This document shows positions 25,392 through 34,375 of a stretch of DNA of 64,000 bases, piece by piece. The notes below the pieces were generated by a model that had not been told where the DNA came from, made no database searches, and worked only from the letters and a program-made list of their open reading frames with translations. How positions within the stretch are numbered: the stretch's first letter is position 1; each line of letters opens with the position of its first letter. Location of the stretch: positions 1,426,001-1,490,000 of the forward strand of contig CAXXWF010000001.1 in assembly GCA_963665865.2 (NCBI GenBank). The letters are read 5' to 3'. Made by a program: the position numbers and the translations under genes. This DNA is from PHAA01 sp963665865 (GTDB lineage Bacteria > Bacillota > Syntrophomonadia > Syntrophomonadales > Syntrophomonadaceae).

Positions 25392-26531
25392 ATGGATTTT
25401 ATACTCAGCAAAGAGCAGCAACTTATTAAAAACATTGCGCGTGAATTTGCCCAGAAACACATTGAGCCGGTTGTCGAATTAATAGAGAGTGAGAATCGGG
25501 TGCCGGAAGAGATTATAAAGGGACTGGCTGAATTAGACTTCTTTGGGCTGCCTTATGATGAAAAATACGGTGGTGCTAATGCTGGCTACGATGGATATGT
25601 TCTGGTTTTAGAAGAGTTGAGCAAATCATGTAAAGCGGTAGGATCACTCATTTCAGTGAACACTCTGGGTTTGGGTGCGATTGTTAACTTTGGGAGTGAA
25701 AAGCAGAAAGCAAAATATATATATCCCTGCTGCAAAGGTGAATTATTGGCATCATTTGCTTTCACTGAACCAGGAACCGGTTCGGATCCGAAGCAGATAA
25801 CAACCACTGCGGTTAAAGATGGGGATCATTTTATAATTAACGGGACGAAGCGCTTTATTTCCAATGGAAACTTCAAAGGTCCCATGGTAACCTTTGCCAA
25901 AGACGCCATTAGCGGTAAACCAACCGCATTTATCATTGATAAGTTCTGTGAAGGTTATTCGGTATCAGCCCCATGGAACAAAATCGGAAACCATGGCCAG
26001 ATATTACTAGATATTTATCTTAAAGATGTTAGAGTGTCCGCGGATAATCTCTTAGGTGAGTTAGGGCAAGGCTATCCTATATTGCAGTATGGTATAGGTT
26101 TTGGTAAAATTGGTATGTCGGCTACCTGTCTAGGTGGGCTGGCATCTGCTCTGGAGGAAAGCATTAAATACGCTAAGCAGAAAACTCACCGAGACGGAGT
26201 TATAGCTAAGTTTCCAACTATTCAGGCCAAAATTGCTGAATTGGCGATAAGCTATGAAGCTGCCCGCTGGCTAACTTACCGACTAGGCTGCATGGCCAAC
26301 AATATTAAGGATCAAGTTGAATTTATTAAAACCGCAGCTTTGACTAAAACCTTTGTTACCGAAGTTGGCGTACAAGCGTCTAGAATTGCCCTCGAAATAC
26401 ACGGCTCGTATGGTTTGATGGAGGACTATAAAGTGGCCAGAAATTATCGGGATGCCATTGCTGGCCCAATTGTAGAAGGGGTAAGTGATATGCAAAAAAT
26501 GATTATAGCGGGTATATTGTTAAGAGACTAG
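25392..26531 (+). CDS. Acyl-CoA dehydrogenase
   Basis: 379 residues from ATG 25392 (AAAGGAG 8 bases upstream; an earlier in-frame TTG is less likely). Standard fold with FTEPGTGSDP in the FAD/substrate site. Near the C-terminus the catalytic Glu is kept in an unusual context, VEGVSDMQ instead of YEGTSEMQ. The segment before the third domain reads GFGKIGMSA, with Lys where most members have Arg. No carboxylate-binding Arg like that of the glutaryl-CoA-type enzymes is apparent. It stands alone behind a terminator; substrate not deducible, short branched or straight acyl-CoA likely. Confidence 0.85.
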   Translation: MDFILSKEQQLIKNIAREFAQKHIEPVVELIESENRVPEEIIKGLAELDFFGLPYDEKYGGANAGYDGYVLVLEELSKSCKAVGSLISVNTLGLGAIVNFGSEKQKAKYIYPCCKGELLASFAFTEPGTGSDPKQITTTAVKDGDHFIINGTKRFISNGNFKGPMVTFAKDAISGKPTAFIIDKFCEGYSVSAPWNKIGNHGQILLDIYLKDVRVSADNLLGELGQGYPILQYGIGFGKIGMSATCLGGLASALEESIKYAKQKTHRDGVIAKFPTIQAKIAELAISYEAARWLTYRLGCMANNIKDQVEFIKTAALTKTFVTEVGVQASRIALEIHGSYGLMEDYKVARNYRDAIAGPIVEGVSDMQKMIIAGILLRD

Positions 26532-26904
26532 AAGTATCAGAATATTAATAATGAAGCCCGTACTGACCCTGGGCATCGTCCTACAACAGAAATATTTTAA
26601 GTTTACCAAGGCTTCATAATAATAGTCCTACTACTTTGCTGGGACTGAATATTGCGAAGTCTTTATTTTTTCACCTACACCATCCAACTTATTTTCCGCA
26701 CCCTGTGAGAAGCTGAAAAATAGATATAAGTAATTTATGACCCCTTATTGCAACAGTAAGTTTGACTTTAAAAACATTGATATGGCTTTTAGATTCTATT
26801 AATATTTAACACAAAACCCCTGCTAAAACATGGTTTAACAGGGGCTCTTTGACCGTATAACACCTCTGCCATCAAGCTGCAGAGGTGTTATACTCTCAAT
26901 ATAA
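26532..26904. other. 373-bp convergent intergenic region
   Basis: Lies between plus- and minus-strand genes. It contains two hairpins: CCCCTG (about 26817) with CAGGGG (about 26839), and the strong stem listed at 26857-26891. No gene was seen. Confidence 0.5.
26857..26891 (-). terminator. Terminator of the ferredoxin/CoA-transferase operon
   Basis: ATAACACCTCTGC (26857-26869) is the exact reverse complement of 26879-26891, 13 bp after the ferredoxin stop on the minus strand. Confidence 0.65.
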
Positions 26905-27123
26905 TTACTTATTATCTTGTTTCAAATCAGGATTTACATTTGTTACCCGATCAATCGCTTTGGAGGGACAATCGTCTTTGCAAATTCCGCAACCTGTACA
27001 TAAAATATTATTAATTGTATACTGCCCTATTTGGCTTATTGCTTCGACTGGACATATATCTGCACATAATCCGCATGCAGTACATCTTTCTTTATTTATT
27101 ACATACTCTGCCTTGCCACTCAT
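26905..27123 (-). CDS. 2[4Fe-4S] ferredoxin
   Basis: 72 residues with two complete cluster motifs, CTACGLCADICPVEAI and CTGCGICKDDCPSKAI, as in clostridial ferredoxins. It is a cytoplasmic low-potential electron carrier. It is the last gene of a minus-strand group after an acyl-CoA dehydrogenase and a CoA-transferase pair, suggesting that electrons from this pathway pass through it, although acyl-CoA dehydrogenases normally use ETF and no ETF gene is present in the window. Confidence 0.93.
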   Translation of the reverse strand: MSGKAEYVINKERCTACGLCADICPVEAISQIGQYTINNILCTGCGICKDDCPSKAIDRVTNVNPDLKQDNK

Positions 27124-27182
27124 TATGATTTATCCTTCCAAGTTTGTTTTCATGACTGCGATTATGAATCCTAAGACACATG

Positions 27183-28049
27183 TTAATTTGATATCTCCAA
27201 AGTCATCTGCTGATAGGCATCTCTCATAAATGTATAAAAATCCTCAAAGTCGTTAAAAATTGATCCTTTTCTACCGACAATAAGGTTTTGCGGATCCAAA
27301 GTATGCATTGCCTCGATCTGTTCCACCGTGGGCGGTTCAATTTCCTCAAGCTTTTCGGCAACTTTCAAATCCCACCCGACTAGTGCTTTAACGTCCTCAA
27401 CCTGTACATTGGGAAACAGAGCCGATAAATACATTTCCTTTGTCTCTTTGTCAAATTTGAAAATTGCTTTATCGGTAAGTACAATCTGGGGTCCCTGACC
27501 AGGATAACCGTATTTTTCACGATCATCATAGCCGTTTAAATAACCCGGGCTCGTAATGAACTTTAGCTTTTCCACGAATTTCCTTTTGCCGAGCTTCATC
27601 ATTATAATGGTACGCTTCGCAAAAATCGATAAATCAGTGGCACCACCCGGACCTGGCAATCTGAGTTTAGGATGCTGATAATCGTTGCCATCCCCTGGGA
27701 ACATTGAACTATTCATATTGCCGTACTTGTCAATTTCTGCTCCACCTAGAATCGCCAATCCAAATCGGCCCCGTTGTAAATCACCTAAGGTCTCAACCAT
27801 GGAGAAGACACCCGTAGCGTTATCCGTAGTAGGATTGTCGGCTACAGTCCAGGGTATACGACGACTTTTGGCTCCAACGCCTCCACATTCGAAGATTAGG
27901 GTTGCGTCAGGTGCGGTGGTTTTCTGTGCCACAGCTCCAGCAATAATAGGTATGCCCATACCAATTACTACTACATCATCATTTTTTATTAATCGGGCGA
28001 CTGTTGCTACCATAAGTTCGGAATTGGTGTAATCTTTAGCGTAAGCCAT
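27183..28049 (-). CDS. gctB: CoA-transferase beta subunit, glutaconate CoA-transferase family
   Basis: 288 residues, near the 266 of Acidaminococcus GctB, with matching blocks: AKDYTNSELM, LGGAEIDKYGNMNSS, GPGGATDLS, TSPGYLNG and TDKAIFKFD-ETKEMYLSA. The catalytic glutamate that forms the CoA thioester is Glu54 (IFECGG), the same number as in GctB. It overlaps the alpha gene by one base (TAATG), indicating translational coupling. Predicted to activate a dicarboxylate such as glutarate or glutaconate using acetyl-CoA or another acyl-CoA. A longer middle part (about residues 58-90) departs from GctB, so the acid could differ. Confidence 0.88.
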   Translation of the reverse strand: MAYAKDYTNSELMVATVARLIKNDDVVVIGMGIPIIAGAVAQKTTAPDATLIFECGGVGAKSRRIPWTVADNPTTDNATGVFSMVETLGDLQRGRFGLAILGGAEIDKYGNMNSSMFPGDGNDYQHPKLRLPGPGGATDLSIFAKRTIIMMKLGKRKFVEKLKFITSPGYLNGYDDREKYGYPGQGPQIVLTDKAIFKFDKETKEMYLSALFPNVQVEDVKALVGWDLKVAEKLEEIEPPTVEQIEAMHTLDPQNLIVGRKGSIFNDFEDFYTFMRDAYQQMTLEISN

Positions 28050-28978
28050 TATATTACCCCCTTGTTCACAACGATATCCGGGATAACGCAGTTTTCCTGT
28101 TCCATTATCCGGAGCTTATTTAAACGGTCTTTGCCTACCTTTTCAACAAACTGGCTAAAATCATCTAAGTTGTAAATCCATTCTTCAAGCCACTTCAGAA
28201 ATCCCTCTCTGGTTTTTGCACTTTCAGCCATAACCTTACGGAACGGCATATCCATCCAATAATAGCCGGCTAGACCGTTCGGGTAACTTCCGAACGGGAC
28301 TTCAACTACGGCATCAACGCAATAACTTGGAATTGCCGTCATATTCGGTATTTTTCTGATTTCACTTGTAGGAATGATCTCCTCGCAGGTAATAATGACT
28401 TTTTTAGCAGCGCGAGCTATACTGCTATCGCTCATAGTGACCCCCCAAAGTTGGGAGTTGCCATACATATCGGCTCTCTGAACGTGAATAATTGCCACAT
28501 CTGGCTGAACGGCTGGGATCAGCGCGATTTGTCCGCTGCCAAAAGGATCGTCCATTACTTTAATGTCTTGGTTTGCTTTCAAAACATCTGTGCCAATCAG
28601 TGACTTCGTAGGCATGAAGGGGATACCCATAGCTCCAGCCTGAAAACGCATCGCCATCGTCAGATTGGAATATTCCTTAGTTTCAATATGGTGAGGTATC
28701 CCTTCTTCCACCGCGCGTCTATAATTCGGAGAAGATCCGGCGAGGGCCATCCAAAGATAAGGGGCCTCAAGCTTCTTAATACATCCTGCCCCGATTAGCA
28801 TTTCTGCTGAATCGGAAGATGATTGGCAGACAAAATAAAGGTCCTTTTTCTTCTGGCGGATAATTTCATGACTAGCTGCACAGGACTCCCGGACCAGGAT
28901 ACTGCCAAATGCCAAAGTACACCCGTCTGCAACATAAGTGCTAATCGCATCTTTTAAACTCATACGTTTATCCTGCAA
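28049..28978 (-). CDS. gctA: CoA-transferase alpha subunit, glutaconate CoA-transferase family
   Basis: About 309 residues from TTG 28978, which is correctly spaced after GGAGGT; the frame continues upstream but without a ribosome site. Family blocks seen: MSLKDAISTYVADGCTLAFG, AGAMGIPFMPTKSLIGTD, QPDVAIIHVQRADMYGNSQ, ITCEEIIPTSEIRK and VDAVVEVPFGSYP. It pairs with the beta subunit (TAATG overlap) to form an alpha/beta CoA-transferase. The dehydrogenase gene lies just upstream and a ferredoxin downstream, giving an activation-oxidation unit under the divergent XRE regulator. Confidence 0.88.
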   Translation of the reverse strand: MQDKRMSLKDAISTYVADGCTLAFGSILVRESCAASHEIIRQKKKDLYFVCQSSSDSAEMLIGAGCIKKLEAPYLWMALAGSSPNYRRAVEEGIPHHIETKEYSNLTMAMRFQAGAMGIPFMPTKSLIGTDVLKANQDIKVMDDPFGSGQIALIPAVQPDVAIIHVQRADMYGNSQLWGVTMSDSSIARAAKKVIITCEEIIPTSEIRKIPNMTAIPSYCVDAVVEVPFGSYPNGLAGYYWMDMPFRKVMAESAKTREGFLKWLEEWIYNLDDFSQFVEKVGKDRLNKLRIMEQENCVIPDIVVNKGVI

Positions 28979-29020
28979 AAGAATTACCTCCAATCCACTA
29001 TAATCAAAATACAAAAGTGC

Positions 29021-30280
29021 TTATTCATAAATCTTTTCACCTTCATCGAAAGCACCCGGAGTGTCTAAAATGACTTCGCGCTTGTCAGTTCCTTTAGCGA
29101 GTTCTTCTTTGCGTTCCTTATACCATTCATGCTGAATGATTAATTGCATAATTTCGTTGCTGCCGACCCAAATTGTCCCCAGCCTTAAATCACGTAAAAT
29201 TCTCTCAATAGGATAAACATCAGTATAACCAATACCGCCCATAACCTGCATGCTAATATTCACAACATCCCACATCTCATCACTGGTGTATTTCTTAACC
29301 TCAGACACCAACCGCCGGGTATGGTCGGAGTTTAAGCCCGTCTCAGCAATTTCTTTGTCCAGAATCTGGGCGACGACATGCTGAAAACCTCTGGTTGCAT
29401 CCATTTTCATTATAGCATCAGCGATTTTAAAGCTGACACCCTGGAATTTATTAATGGTTTTTCCAAATGCTTTGCGCTTAGTTGTATAATCAGTCGCAAT
29501 TTCAAGAGCAGGTCTGGCAGCTCCAAGGGTCAATGCAGCTGTTCCAAATCTTTCAGGCACCATCATTTGATAGAATATAGGAAATGCACCATTAACTTCA
29601 CCAATAACATTTTCTTTGGGAACACGAACGTTGTCAAAAACAACCCTAGCTGTACCGCCACCATGGCTGCCCATAAGTCCATATATATACTTTGTCTCAA
29701 CCCCAAATGCCCTTTCAACTAGGAAAACGGTCATAGAGTTTTGGGCACCACCCTCAGGATTTGTTTTGGCATAAACAAGGAAAATATCCGCACCTTCCCC
29801 GCCAACGATAAATCTTTTTTGACCGTTTAAAATAAAGTCATCGCCATCACGGGTTGCATATGTGGTAGAACCGAAAAAGTCCGAACCACCACGCGGCTCA
29901 GTAAGACATTCAGCAGCAAATATTTCGCCCTTACAGAGTGGGACCAAATATTTCATTTTCTGTTTCTCAGTAGCAAAGTTAAACAATGCTTCTGGAACGA
30001 CATCTCCTGATACACCGGCGGCACAACCGAACATTAAACCTAAAGCTCCCAATTCTTCAGACACGATCAGTTGTTCTTTCCAGCCCATGGCTCTACCCCC
30101 ATACTTTTTGGGAACCCTGATTCCATAAAGATTTTTCGCACCAACCGCCTTTAAAAACTCCCGGGGGTATTTGATTTTGTCTGCATGCACGTCCAGCACG
30201 TATTCCCGTGGAATAGATTTTACCACCTCTCTTAGGTCTTTCTGCAACTGGAGCTGTTCTACTGTTAATAACGAATCCAT
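29021..30280 (-). CDS. Acyl-CoA dehydrogenase with catalytic base at the isovaleryl/long-chain position
   Basis: 419 residues from ATG 30280, with a GGGG tract 8 bases upstream; in-frame ATGs at 30298 and 30334 are alternatives. At the usual catalytic position the sequence is TIWVGSNEI, with Val instead of Glu. A Glu is instead found at about residue 243 in MMVPERFGTA, where isovaleryl- and long-chain acyl-CoA dehydrogenases keep their base (LDLERL). This predicts activity with alternative geometry, typical for branched or long acyl chains. First gene of the minus-strand unit with gctAB and ferredoxin; palindromic operator-like sites lie in its promoter region. Confidence 0.85.
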   Translation of the reverse strand: MDSLLTVEQLQLQKDLREVVKSIPREYVLDVHADKIKYPREFLKAVGAKNLYGIRVPKKYGGRAMGWKEQLIVSEELGALGLMFGCAAGVSGDVVPEALFNFATEKQKMKYLVPLCKGEIFAAECLTEPRGGSDFFGSTTYATRDGDDFILNGQKRFIVGGEGADIFLVYAKTNPEGGAQNSMTVFLVERAFGVETKYIYGLMGSHGGGTARVVFDNVRVPKENVIGEVNGAFPIFYQMMVPERFGTAALTLGAARPALEIATDYTTKRKAFGKTINKFQGVSFKIADAIMKMDATRGFQHVVAQILDKEIAETGLNSDHTRRLVSEVKKYTSDEMWDVVNISMQVMGGIGYTDVYPIERILRDLRLGTIWVGSNEIMQLIIQHEWYKERKEELAKGTDKREVILDTPGAFDEGEKIYE

Positions 30281-30309
30281 TCTCCTGTCCCCTTTCATAT
30301 TACGATATT

Positions 30310-30323
30310 TATTACGCGTAATA
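30310..30323. promoter_or_regulatory. Perfect 14-bp palindrome, candidate XRE operator O1
   Basis: TATTACGCGTAATA, 30 bp before the dehydrogenase start on the minus strand. The same arms recur at 30455-30471 with a 3-bp spacer. Confidence 0.55.
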
Positions 30324-30431
30324 GATTCTGCCATTATTATATCTAATTGATTTTCGAAAGTATATAAAAAACTTTAGCCTTTTTAACAAATATTATGCGG
30401 ACAGTGATAACTTTCATTATTTACAACGCTG

Positions 30432-30471
30432 ACGCAATGCGTTTCCATTACCTATATTACGGTGCGTAATA
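30432..30471. promoter_or_regulatory. Candidate XRE operators O2/O3
   Basis: ACGCAATGCGT (30432-30442) and TATTACG-GTG-CGTAATA (30455-30471) share half-sites with O1. They lie between the divergent dehydrogenase and XRE genes. Confidence 0.5.
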
Positions 30472-30499
30472 AATGTAATATTGCTATTACAACGTATTA

Positions 30500-30531
30500 A
30501 GGAAAAGCTGTATATATGCTATACTTATTAG
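30500..30531 (+). promoter_or_regulatory. Probable sigma-70 promoter of the XRE gene
   Basis: An extended -10 (TGCTATACT) lies about 30 bp before the XRE start, with a weak -35 (TTAAGG) 17 bp upstream of the -10. Confidence 0.4.
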
Positions 30532-30556
30532 AGCAAAATAAAAAAGGAAAGAAGAT

Positions 30557-30916
30557 ATGAGTCTTAATAAACTTGGCAATAGGATTCAAACTGCCAGAGA
30601 AGAAAAAAAAATGAGCCAGGAGCAGCTTGCACATGCAATTGGTTGCTCCCAATCCGCTCTCTCTAACTATGAAAAGGGCAAACGCCGCATATATTTGTCC
30701 CAATTAGAAAAGCTTTCCGAAGTTTTAGATAAGCCGATTGATTATTTTATGGAAGTTTTAGAAAGTGACAACCTCGAACTACCGTCATCAAATATGCAGA
30801 ACAATCTGATACTAATTATCATGAATAGTCTATATCGTTTAGATCAAGAGAATCTGAGCGAGGTTTATGATTACATAAAATATTTGATGTGGAGGCGTAA
30901 AGAGCGGAGGGGATAG
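30557..30916 (+). CDS. XRE-family transcriptional regulator
   Basis: 119 residues. The HTH_3 domain occupies about residues 6-62 (GNRIQTAREEKKMSQEQLAHAIGCSQSALSN, key residues MSQEQLA and SQSALS), followed by a short C-terminal helical tail. It is divergent to the dehydrogenase-gctAB-ferredoxin unit and 2 bp upstream of another acyl-CoA dehydrogenase, so it probably controls both and itself through the palindromes in the 276-bp divergent region. The effector is unknown; there is no recognisable ligand domain. Confidence 0.88.
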   Translation: MSLNKLGNRIQTAREEKKMSQEQLAHAIGCSQSALSNYEKGKRRIYLSQLEKLSEVLDKPIDYFMEVLESDNLELPSSNMQNNLILIIMNSLYRLDQENLSEVYDYIKYLMWRRKERRG

Positions 30917-30918
30917 CA

Positions 30919-32064
30919 ATGGATCTAAGTCTAAATGCTGAGCAAATTAAATTGGTCGAAACCATACGGGAACTTGCTCAACAAAAAATTAAGCCTTATT
31001 ACTTAGAAAATGATTTTTCGGCAGACAAAGATTTTGACTGGTATCTCATAAGATTATTAGGAGAATTGAATCTTATCTGCCCCACCATACCTAAAGAATA
31101 CGGTGGCCTTGGGCTCGATATGATGACGATTGCTCTTATTATGGAAGAACTGGCTGCGGCTTGCCCAGGTTTAACCGCAATTGTGCAGGCCAATATTCAT
31201 TCTGTCCAGCCCATTTTACTGGCAGGAAGCAAGGAACAAAAGGCATATTTTTTGCCAAGGCTGACTGGCAAGGACGCCTGCTTAAATTCCTTTGCATTAA
31301 CAGAGCAATCAAGCGGCTCAGACATCAACTCAATGTCCACTTTTGCAGGGATAACCCCTGAGGGCTACATAATAAATGGCAGCAAAGATTATATTTTAAA
31401 CGCTAAAGAAGCTCAATATATTACGGTATTTGCTTTTTGTGATACCCTCCATAAAAAGTCGTCCATGCGCTGTTTTATTATTCCTACAACAACTCCGGGC
31501 ATAAGCACAGGAGACGTTAAACACATGGCAACCTTAGGTTACGCCAGGGTAGCAGAAGTTGTGTTCGATAATGTGAAAATAAATCCTCAAATGGTTCTAA
31601 AATCAGATCAGCTTTTCAGCGGTTATCTCTTGTTATCCCAGACCTTAGATATCGGCCGCGTACTTACCGGGGCTACTGCGGTTGGAATTGCACGCGCCGC
31701 TTACGACCTGGCCTATGATTTTGCCAATCGCAGGATGCAGTGTAACAAACCTATAAGGGATCATCAGGTTATTGCTCATTCACTGGCGGATATGGCAACT
31801 AAAATTGAAGTGGCAAGGTTAATTACCTGGAAAGCCTGTTGGTTAGTGGATAAGGGAGATGACTTTACTATGGCGTCTGCAATGGCAAAGCTTACGGCCA
31901 CAACAATTGCTTTACAGGTAGTTACAGCAGCTGCAGAAATCCTGGGTGCCAGGGCTCTAATTGAAGGATCAGAGATGGAGCGTTTATTAAGGGATGCCAG
32001 AATACAGAAGACGATCGAAGGAACTAACCACATTCAGCGAAATATTATAGCTTCGTTACTGTAA
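30919..32064 (+). CDS. Acyl-CoA dehydrogenase
   Basis: 381 residues; ATG 30919 lies 2 bp after the XRE stop, with GGAGGGG inside the end of that gene, so the two are coupled. Typical blocks: IPKEYGGLGLDM, FALTEQSSGSD, and catalytic Glu in TIEGTNHIQRN. The alternative-base position is Gly (LDIGRVL), so this is the short-chain acyl-CoA dehydrogenase type. It would transfer electrons to ETF. Its coupling to a regulator is unusual and suggests that it acts in the same pathway as the divergent CoA-transferase unit. Confidence 0.87.
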   Translation: MDLSLNAEQIKLVETIRELAQQKIKPYYLENDFSADKDFDWYLIRLLGELNLICPTIPKEYGGLGLDMMTIALIMEELAAACPGLTAIVQANIHSVQPILLAGSKEQKAYFLPRLTGKDACLNSFALTEQSSGSDINSMSTFAGITPEGYIINGSKDYILNAKEAQYITVFAFCDTLHKKSSMRCFIIPTTTPGISTGDVKHMATLGYARVAEVVFDNVKINPQMVLKSDQLFSGYLLLSQTLDIGRVLTGATAVGIARAAYDLAYDFANRRMQCNKPIRDHQVIAHSLADMATKIEVARLITWKACWLVDKGDDFTMASAMAKLTATTIALQVVTAAAEILGARALIEGSEMERLLRDARIQKTIEGTNHIQRNIIASLL

Positions 32065-32255
32065 TTGACAGTTATTTATGGCTATAGGCAATTAAATCAC
32101 CCATATGACTATCCCCATGTTCGAATGAGACTCTTTATATACTTATATCTATTAAATTATTGAGATTGGGACTCTTGATTTCTTTCCATTTTGGGCTCCT
32201 AACTAGCATAAGGGCATTGGAAGGGCATATCCTACTATATATTGAACATTTTTCC

Positions 32256-33017
32256 CTATTTTTTTCTGTTGAGAAATGCCTGAAGCGCCTGTTTGTGTTC
32301 GTCAGTTTGAAAGCAGATACCCTGAGCAAAAGCCTCAATTTCCAACATAGTAGTCAAATCACTGTTCAGGCTTCGATTTAGCATCGATTTATCAAAGGCA
32401 AGAGCCTTTGCAGATCTATTGGCCATAGTTTTGGCCAGATTCATAAAAGTCGATTCTAATTCTACTAATGGAACAACCTGGTTGACCAAACCTATTTCTT
32501 TGGCCTCCTGGGCACCAACCATACGGCCTGTAAATACAAGATCTTTTGCTCGTGCCAGACCAATTAATCGGGGCAGGAAATACATGCCTCCGAAGTCAGG
32601 TACAAAGCCAAGATCGATAAATATTTGTGAAAACTTGGCTTCTGTAGCCGCAATAATCATATCCCCAGCCAGAGCCAAATTAAATCCTGCTCCGACAGCT
32701 ATTCCATTAATGGCAGATATAATAGGCTTATCAAGGTTGACCATAAGCATCAAAAGACGATGAAGGTGACGAAGGCGTTCCCTGCCAGAGATTGCATCAA
32801 ATCCAGCGCCCTGTTCTTTAACATCACCACCGGCACAGAAAGCTTTGCCGGCACCTGTAAGGACTACAACCTTTGTTGCTGCATCTTTTGTAATTTCTTC
32901 AAAAGCTAGGCAAAGCTCTTCCCGCATGAGCAAACTTAATGCATTAAAAACGTCTGGTCGATTTAATGTAATGACCATAACGCCCTCTGATTTATTGACT
33001 AAAATTGTTTCGTACAA
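32256..33017 (-). CDS. Enoyl-CoA hydratase/isomerase, PaaG-like
   Basis: 253 residues of the crotonase family. The oxyanion region is CAGGDVKEQ. The two hydratase glutamates are replaced: GAGFNLALAGD has Asn at the first and FSQIFIDLGFVPDFGG has a different pattern with an Asp, as in PaaG-type ring-opening/isomerising members. It is therefore more likely a double-bond isomerase than a hydratase. It stands alone on the minus strand between a dehydrogenase and a ketopantoate-reductase-like gene; substrate unknown. Confidence 0.8.
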   Translation of the reverse strand: MYETILVNKSEGVMVITLNRPDVFNALSLLMREELCLAFEEITKDAATKVVVLTGAGKAFCAGGDVKEQGAGFDAISGRERLRHLHRLLMLMVNLDKPIISAINGIAVGAGFNLALAGDMIIAATEAKFSQIFIDLGFVPDFGGMYFLPRLIGLARAKDLVFTGRMVGAQEAKEIGLVNQVVPLVELESTFMNLAKTMANRSAKALAFDKSMLNRSLNSDLTTMLEIEAFAQGICFQTDEHKQALQAFLNRKK

Positions 33018-33224
33018 TTTTACTCCCCCTAATTATATTATCATATCCTATTATTGTTGAAAGAAAAGTGCATTTAAATAACAAAGCCAATAAGGAATAG
33101 TCGTTTATATATGCAGATTCCAGTGTAAGAGGCGATGGAGATTACGATATAATTGAAATATACTCGTTGGGGAGACTCGCATAAGGAAATTTGATTAGAC
33201 TTTCATAGGGAGGTTGTAAGTTGT

Positions 33225-34169
33225 ATGCAGGATATAAAAACAATATGGGTAATAGGAATAGGAGGCGTGGGCGGATATTTTGGAGGGCGGATAGCTCATG
33301 CTCTAAATGAAACTAATGACAAACGGCAGGTCTATTTCATGGCCCGCGGGCAACATCTTAAGGAGATACGAGAAAACGGGCTGATATTACAGCACAATGA
33401 TGATATTATGATCTGCCGTCCAACTGGAATATCAGATAATCCGGCATCTTTTCCAACACCAGACCTCTGTCTATTGTGTGTGAAAAGCTATGATTTGGAA
33501 GGGGCTATACACAGCTTAAGTCCGTATATTCGCGAGGATACTGTCATTATACCCCTGTTGAATGGATTGGATATATACCAACGTACTCGTAAGCTTCTTG
33601 ATAAAGGTATAGTTCTACCGGCGTGTGTGTATATAACAAGTTATATGGAGAAACCGGGCAAGGTAGTGCAAAAAGGACCGGACGAACGGGTAGTGTTAGG
33701 CCTTGATCCACAGTTTCCGGGCTTTGACCCCGCTAATTTGCTGGCCTTTTGCCAGGAGATGGGGCTGGATTTCAAATGGCAGGATGATCCTTATGTAGCT
33801 ATCTGGAAAAAGTATCTCCTAGTGGGGTCTTTTGCGCTAGTAACGGCCGCCAGTGGCATGAGTTTTGGCGAGGTTTTAAGTGATGCGGAGGAAAGAGAAA
33901 ATCTTAAAGGTGTAATGAATGAAATCATCCAGTTGGGGCAAAAAAAAGGCATTGATTTAAAAGCGGATCTTGTCGACCAGACTATTTCCTTTACCAGTCG
34001 TGCTCCCTATGATGCCCGCAGTTCTTTCCAAAGAGATTTAGAACAGGAGCGGGGCAAGGCTGAAGGAGATATATTTGGAACTACGATTATTCGTATGGGA
34101 AGGGAGTTGAGTATCCCTACTCCTATCACGGCAAGAATGATCCGACAGATCGAAACACGCTATCGTTAA
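33225..34169 (+). CDS. 2-dehydropantoate 2-reductase family protein (PanE/ApbA)
   Basis: 314 residues with an N-terminal NADP Rossmann motif GIGGVGGYFGGRIA and the family C-terminal domain (KKYLLVGSFALVTAASG, SSFQRDLEQERGKAEGD). RBS GGGAGG precedes ATG 33225. In pantothenate synthesis this reduces ketopantoate. Several paralogues of this family exist in anaerobes with unknown roles, and the absence of panB/panC here and the fatty-acid context leave the true substrate open. Confidence 0.82.
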   Translation: MQDIKTIWVIGIGGVGGYFGGRIAHALNETNDKRQVYFMARGQHLKEIRENGLILQHNDDIMICRPTGISDNPASFPTPDLCLLCVKSYDLEGAIHSLSPYIREDTVIIPLLNGLDIYQRTRKLLDKGIVLPACVYITSYMEKPGKVVQKGPDERVVLGLDPQFPGFDPANLLAFCQEMGLDFKWQDDPYVAIWKKYLLVGSFALVTAASGMSFGEVLSDAEERENLKGVMNEIIQLGQKKGIDLKADLVDQTISFTSRAPYDARSSFQRDLEQERGKAEGDIFGTTIIRMGRELSIPTPITARMIRQIETRYR

Positions 34170-34375
34170 CGAGAGAAATCAGGAGGTGAAATGCTCGCGA
34201 AAATGCGAAGAGGGGATGATCGGTTGTTGCCGGATTATGTTTGAGTATGCTGATGCGGAGATAGGATTGCCAGAAAAATAATATTGACTATAGTAAAATA
34301 CTAATTAAGGAAATGAGTCATCAATATATTTAAGGAAGCTGACAGATATTTTGAAACGAATTGGGGGGTAAAAAT

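Noticed and set aside
26637..26654. GGGACT-GAATA-TTGCG as a plus-strand sigma-54 site
   Set aside because: Three mismatches in the -24 box and no plus-strand gene follows.
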